Positions 63,925 to 64,000 of a stretch of DNA of 64,000 bases are shown here, one piece after another; within the stretch, counting starts at the first letter, position 1; the number at the start of each line of letters is the position of its first letter. Location of the stretch: assembly GCA_963576565.1 (NCBI GenBank), contig OY755039.1, forward strand, positions 131,209,140 to 131,273,139. Direction: 5' to 3'. The notes beneath the pieces were generated by a model. The model was not told where the DNA came from, did no database searches, and saw only the letters and a list, made by a program, of their open reading frames with translations. A program made the position numbers and the translations under genes. Origin of the DNA: Aspidapion aeneum (Eukaryota; Arthropoda; Insecta; Coleoptera; Brentidae).

Positions 63925-64000
63925 TAGAAATAAACTTTAGTCTTCCACGCGGCGTCTATTTTTCTAGAAAATCCCCCCCCCCCCAAATCATTTTCGTACC
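63925..64000. other. bark: Window end
   Basis: Includes a C run at 63974-63984. Nothing recognisable. Confidence 0.3.

Overview
This window is eukaryotic nuclear DNA from an arthropod, most probably an insect. It is AT-rich with split exons, GT-AG splice sites and a very heavy load of transposable elements. Two host genes are recognisable. On the plus strand, three exons (1437-1582, 5045-5154, 7785-7958) encode the conserved C-terminus of the Mediator head subunit MED17. Also on the plus strand, the first coding exon of a secreted or membrane protein (56827-57132) resembles the arthropod triple-cell-junction protein Bark beetle/Anakonda. The gene assignments come from remembered family sequence, not from a search. 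The order of insect is not determined.

Region 1-8.1 kb is the 3' part of MED17. Its introns hold two DINE-1/Helentron-like elements, a non-LTR retrotransposon fragment, a dead Tigger-like transposon and a TA-flanked foldback. Region 8.1-18 kb holds a duplicated tRNA-like sequence, a BEL/Pao integrase scrap, a 140-bp tandem array, three long inverted-repeat elements and a 54-copy TCTG microsatellite. Region 18.2-27.7 kb is a compound palindromic structure: about 1-kb arms, themselves built of tandem repeats, around a loop, with other inverted-repeat elements nested on its left side. It has no recognisable transposase and is the best candidate here for something undescribed.

Region 27.7-38.0 kb is a P-element-like THAP transposon with terminal inverted repeats and an 8-bp target duplication. 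It is split by a satellite block into which a nearly intact, young BEL/Pao retrotransposon (28550-35390) inserted. Region 38.8-39.2 kb is a hAT-like MITE. Region 39.9-52.9 kb is a three-level nest: a non-LTR retrotransposon is interrupted at a TA by a pogo/Tigger-like DNA transposon, whose transposase gene is interrupted by a Ty3/gypsy retrotransposon. The reading frames re-align across both insertion sites.

Region 52.9-64 kb carries the bark-like exon and its long first intron. Around it lie several hAT-like MITEs with 8-bp target duplications (two of them nested), a TTAA-ended MITE, an 11-copy 169-bp satellite with a 507-bp higher-order repeat, and a 1.3-kb foldback. Almost every other open frame is a shadow or a repeat artefact. 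Coordinates of repeat families were read by eye and inner boundaries are approximate.
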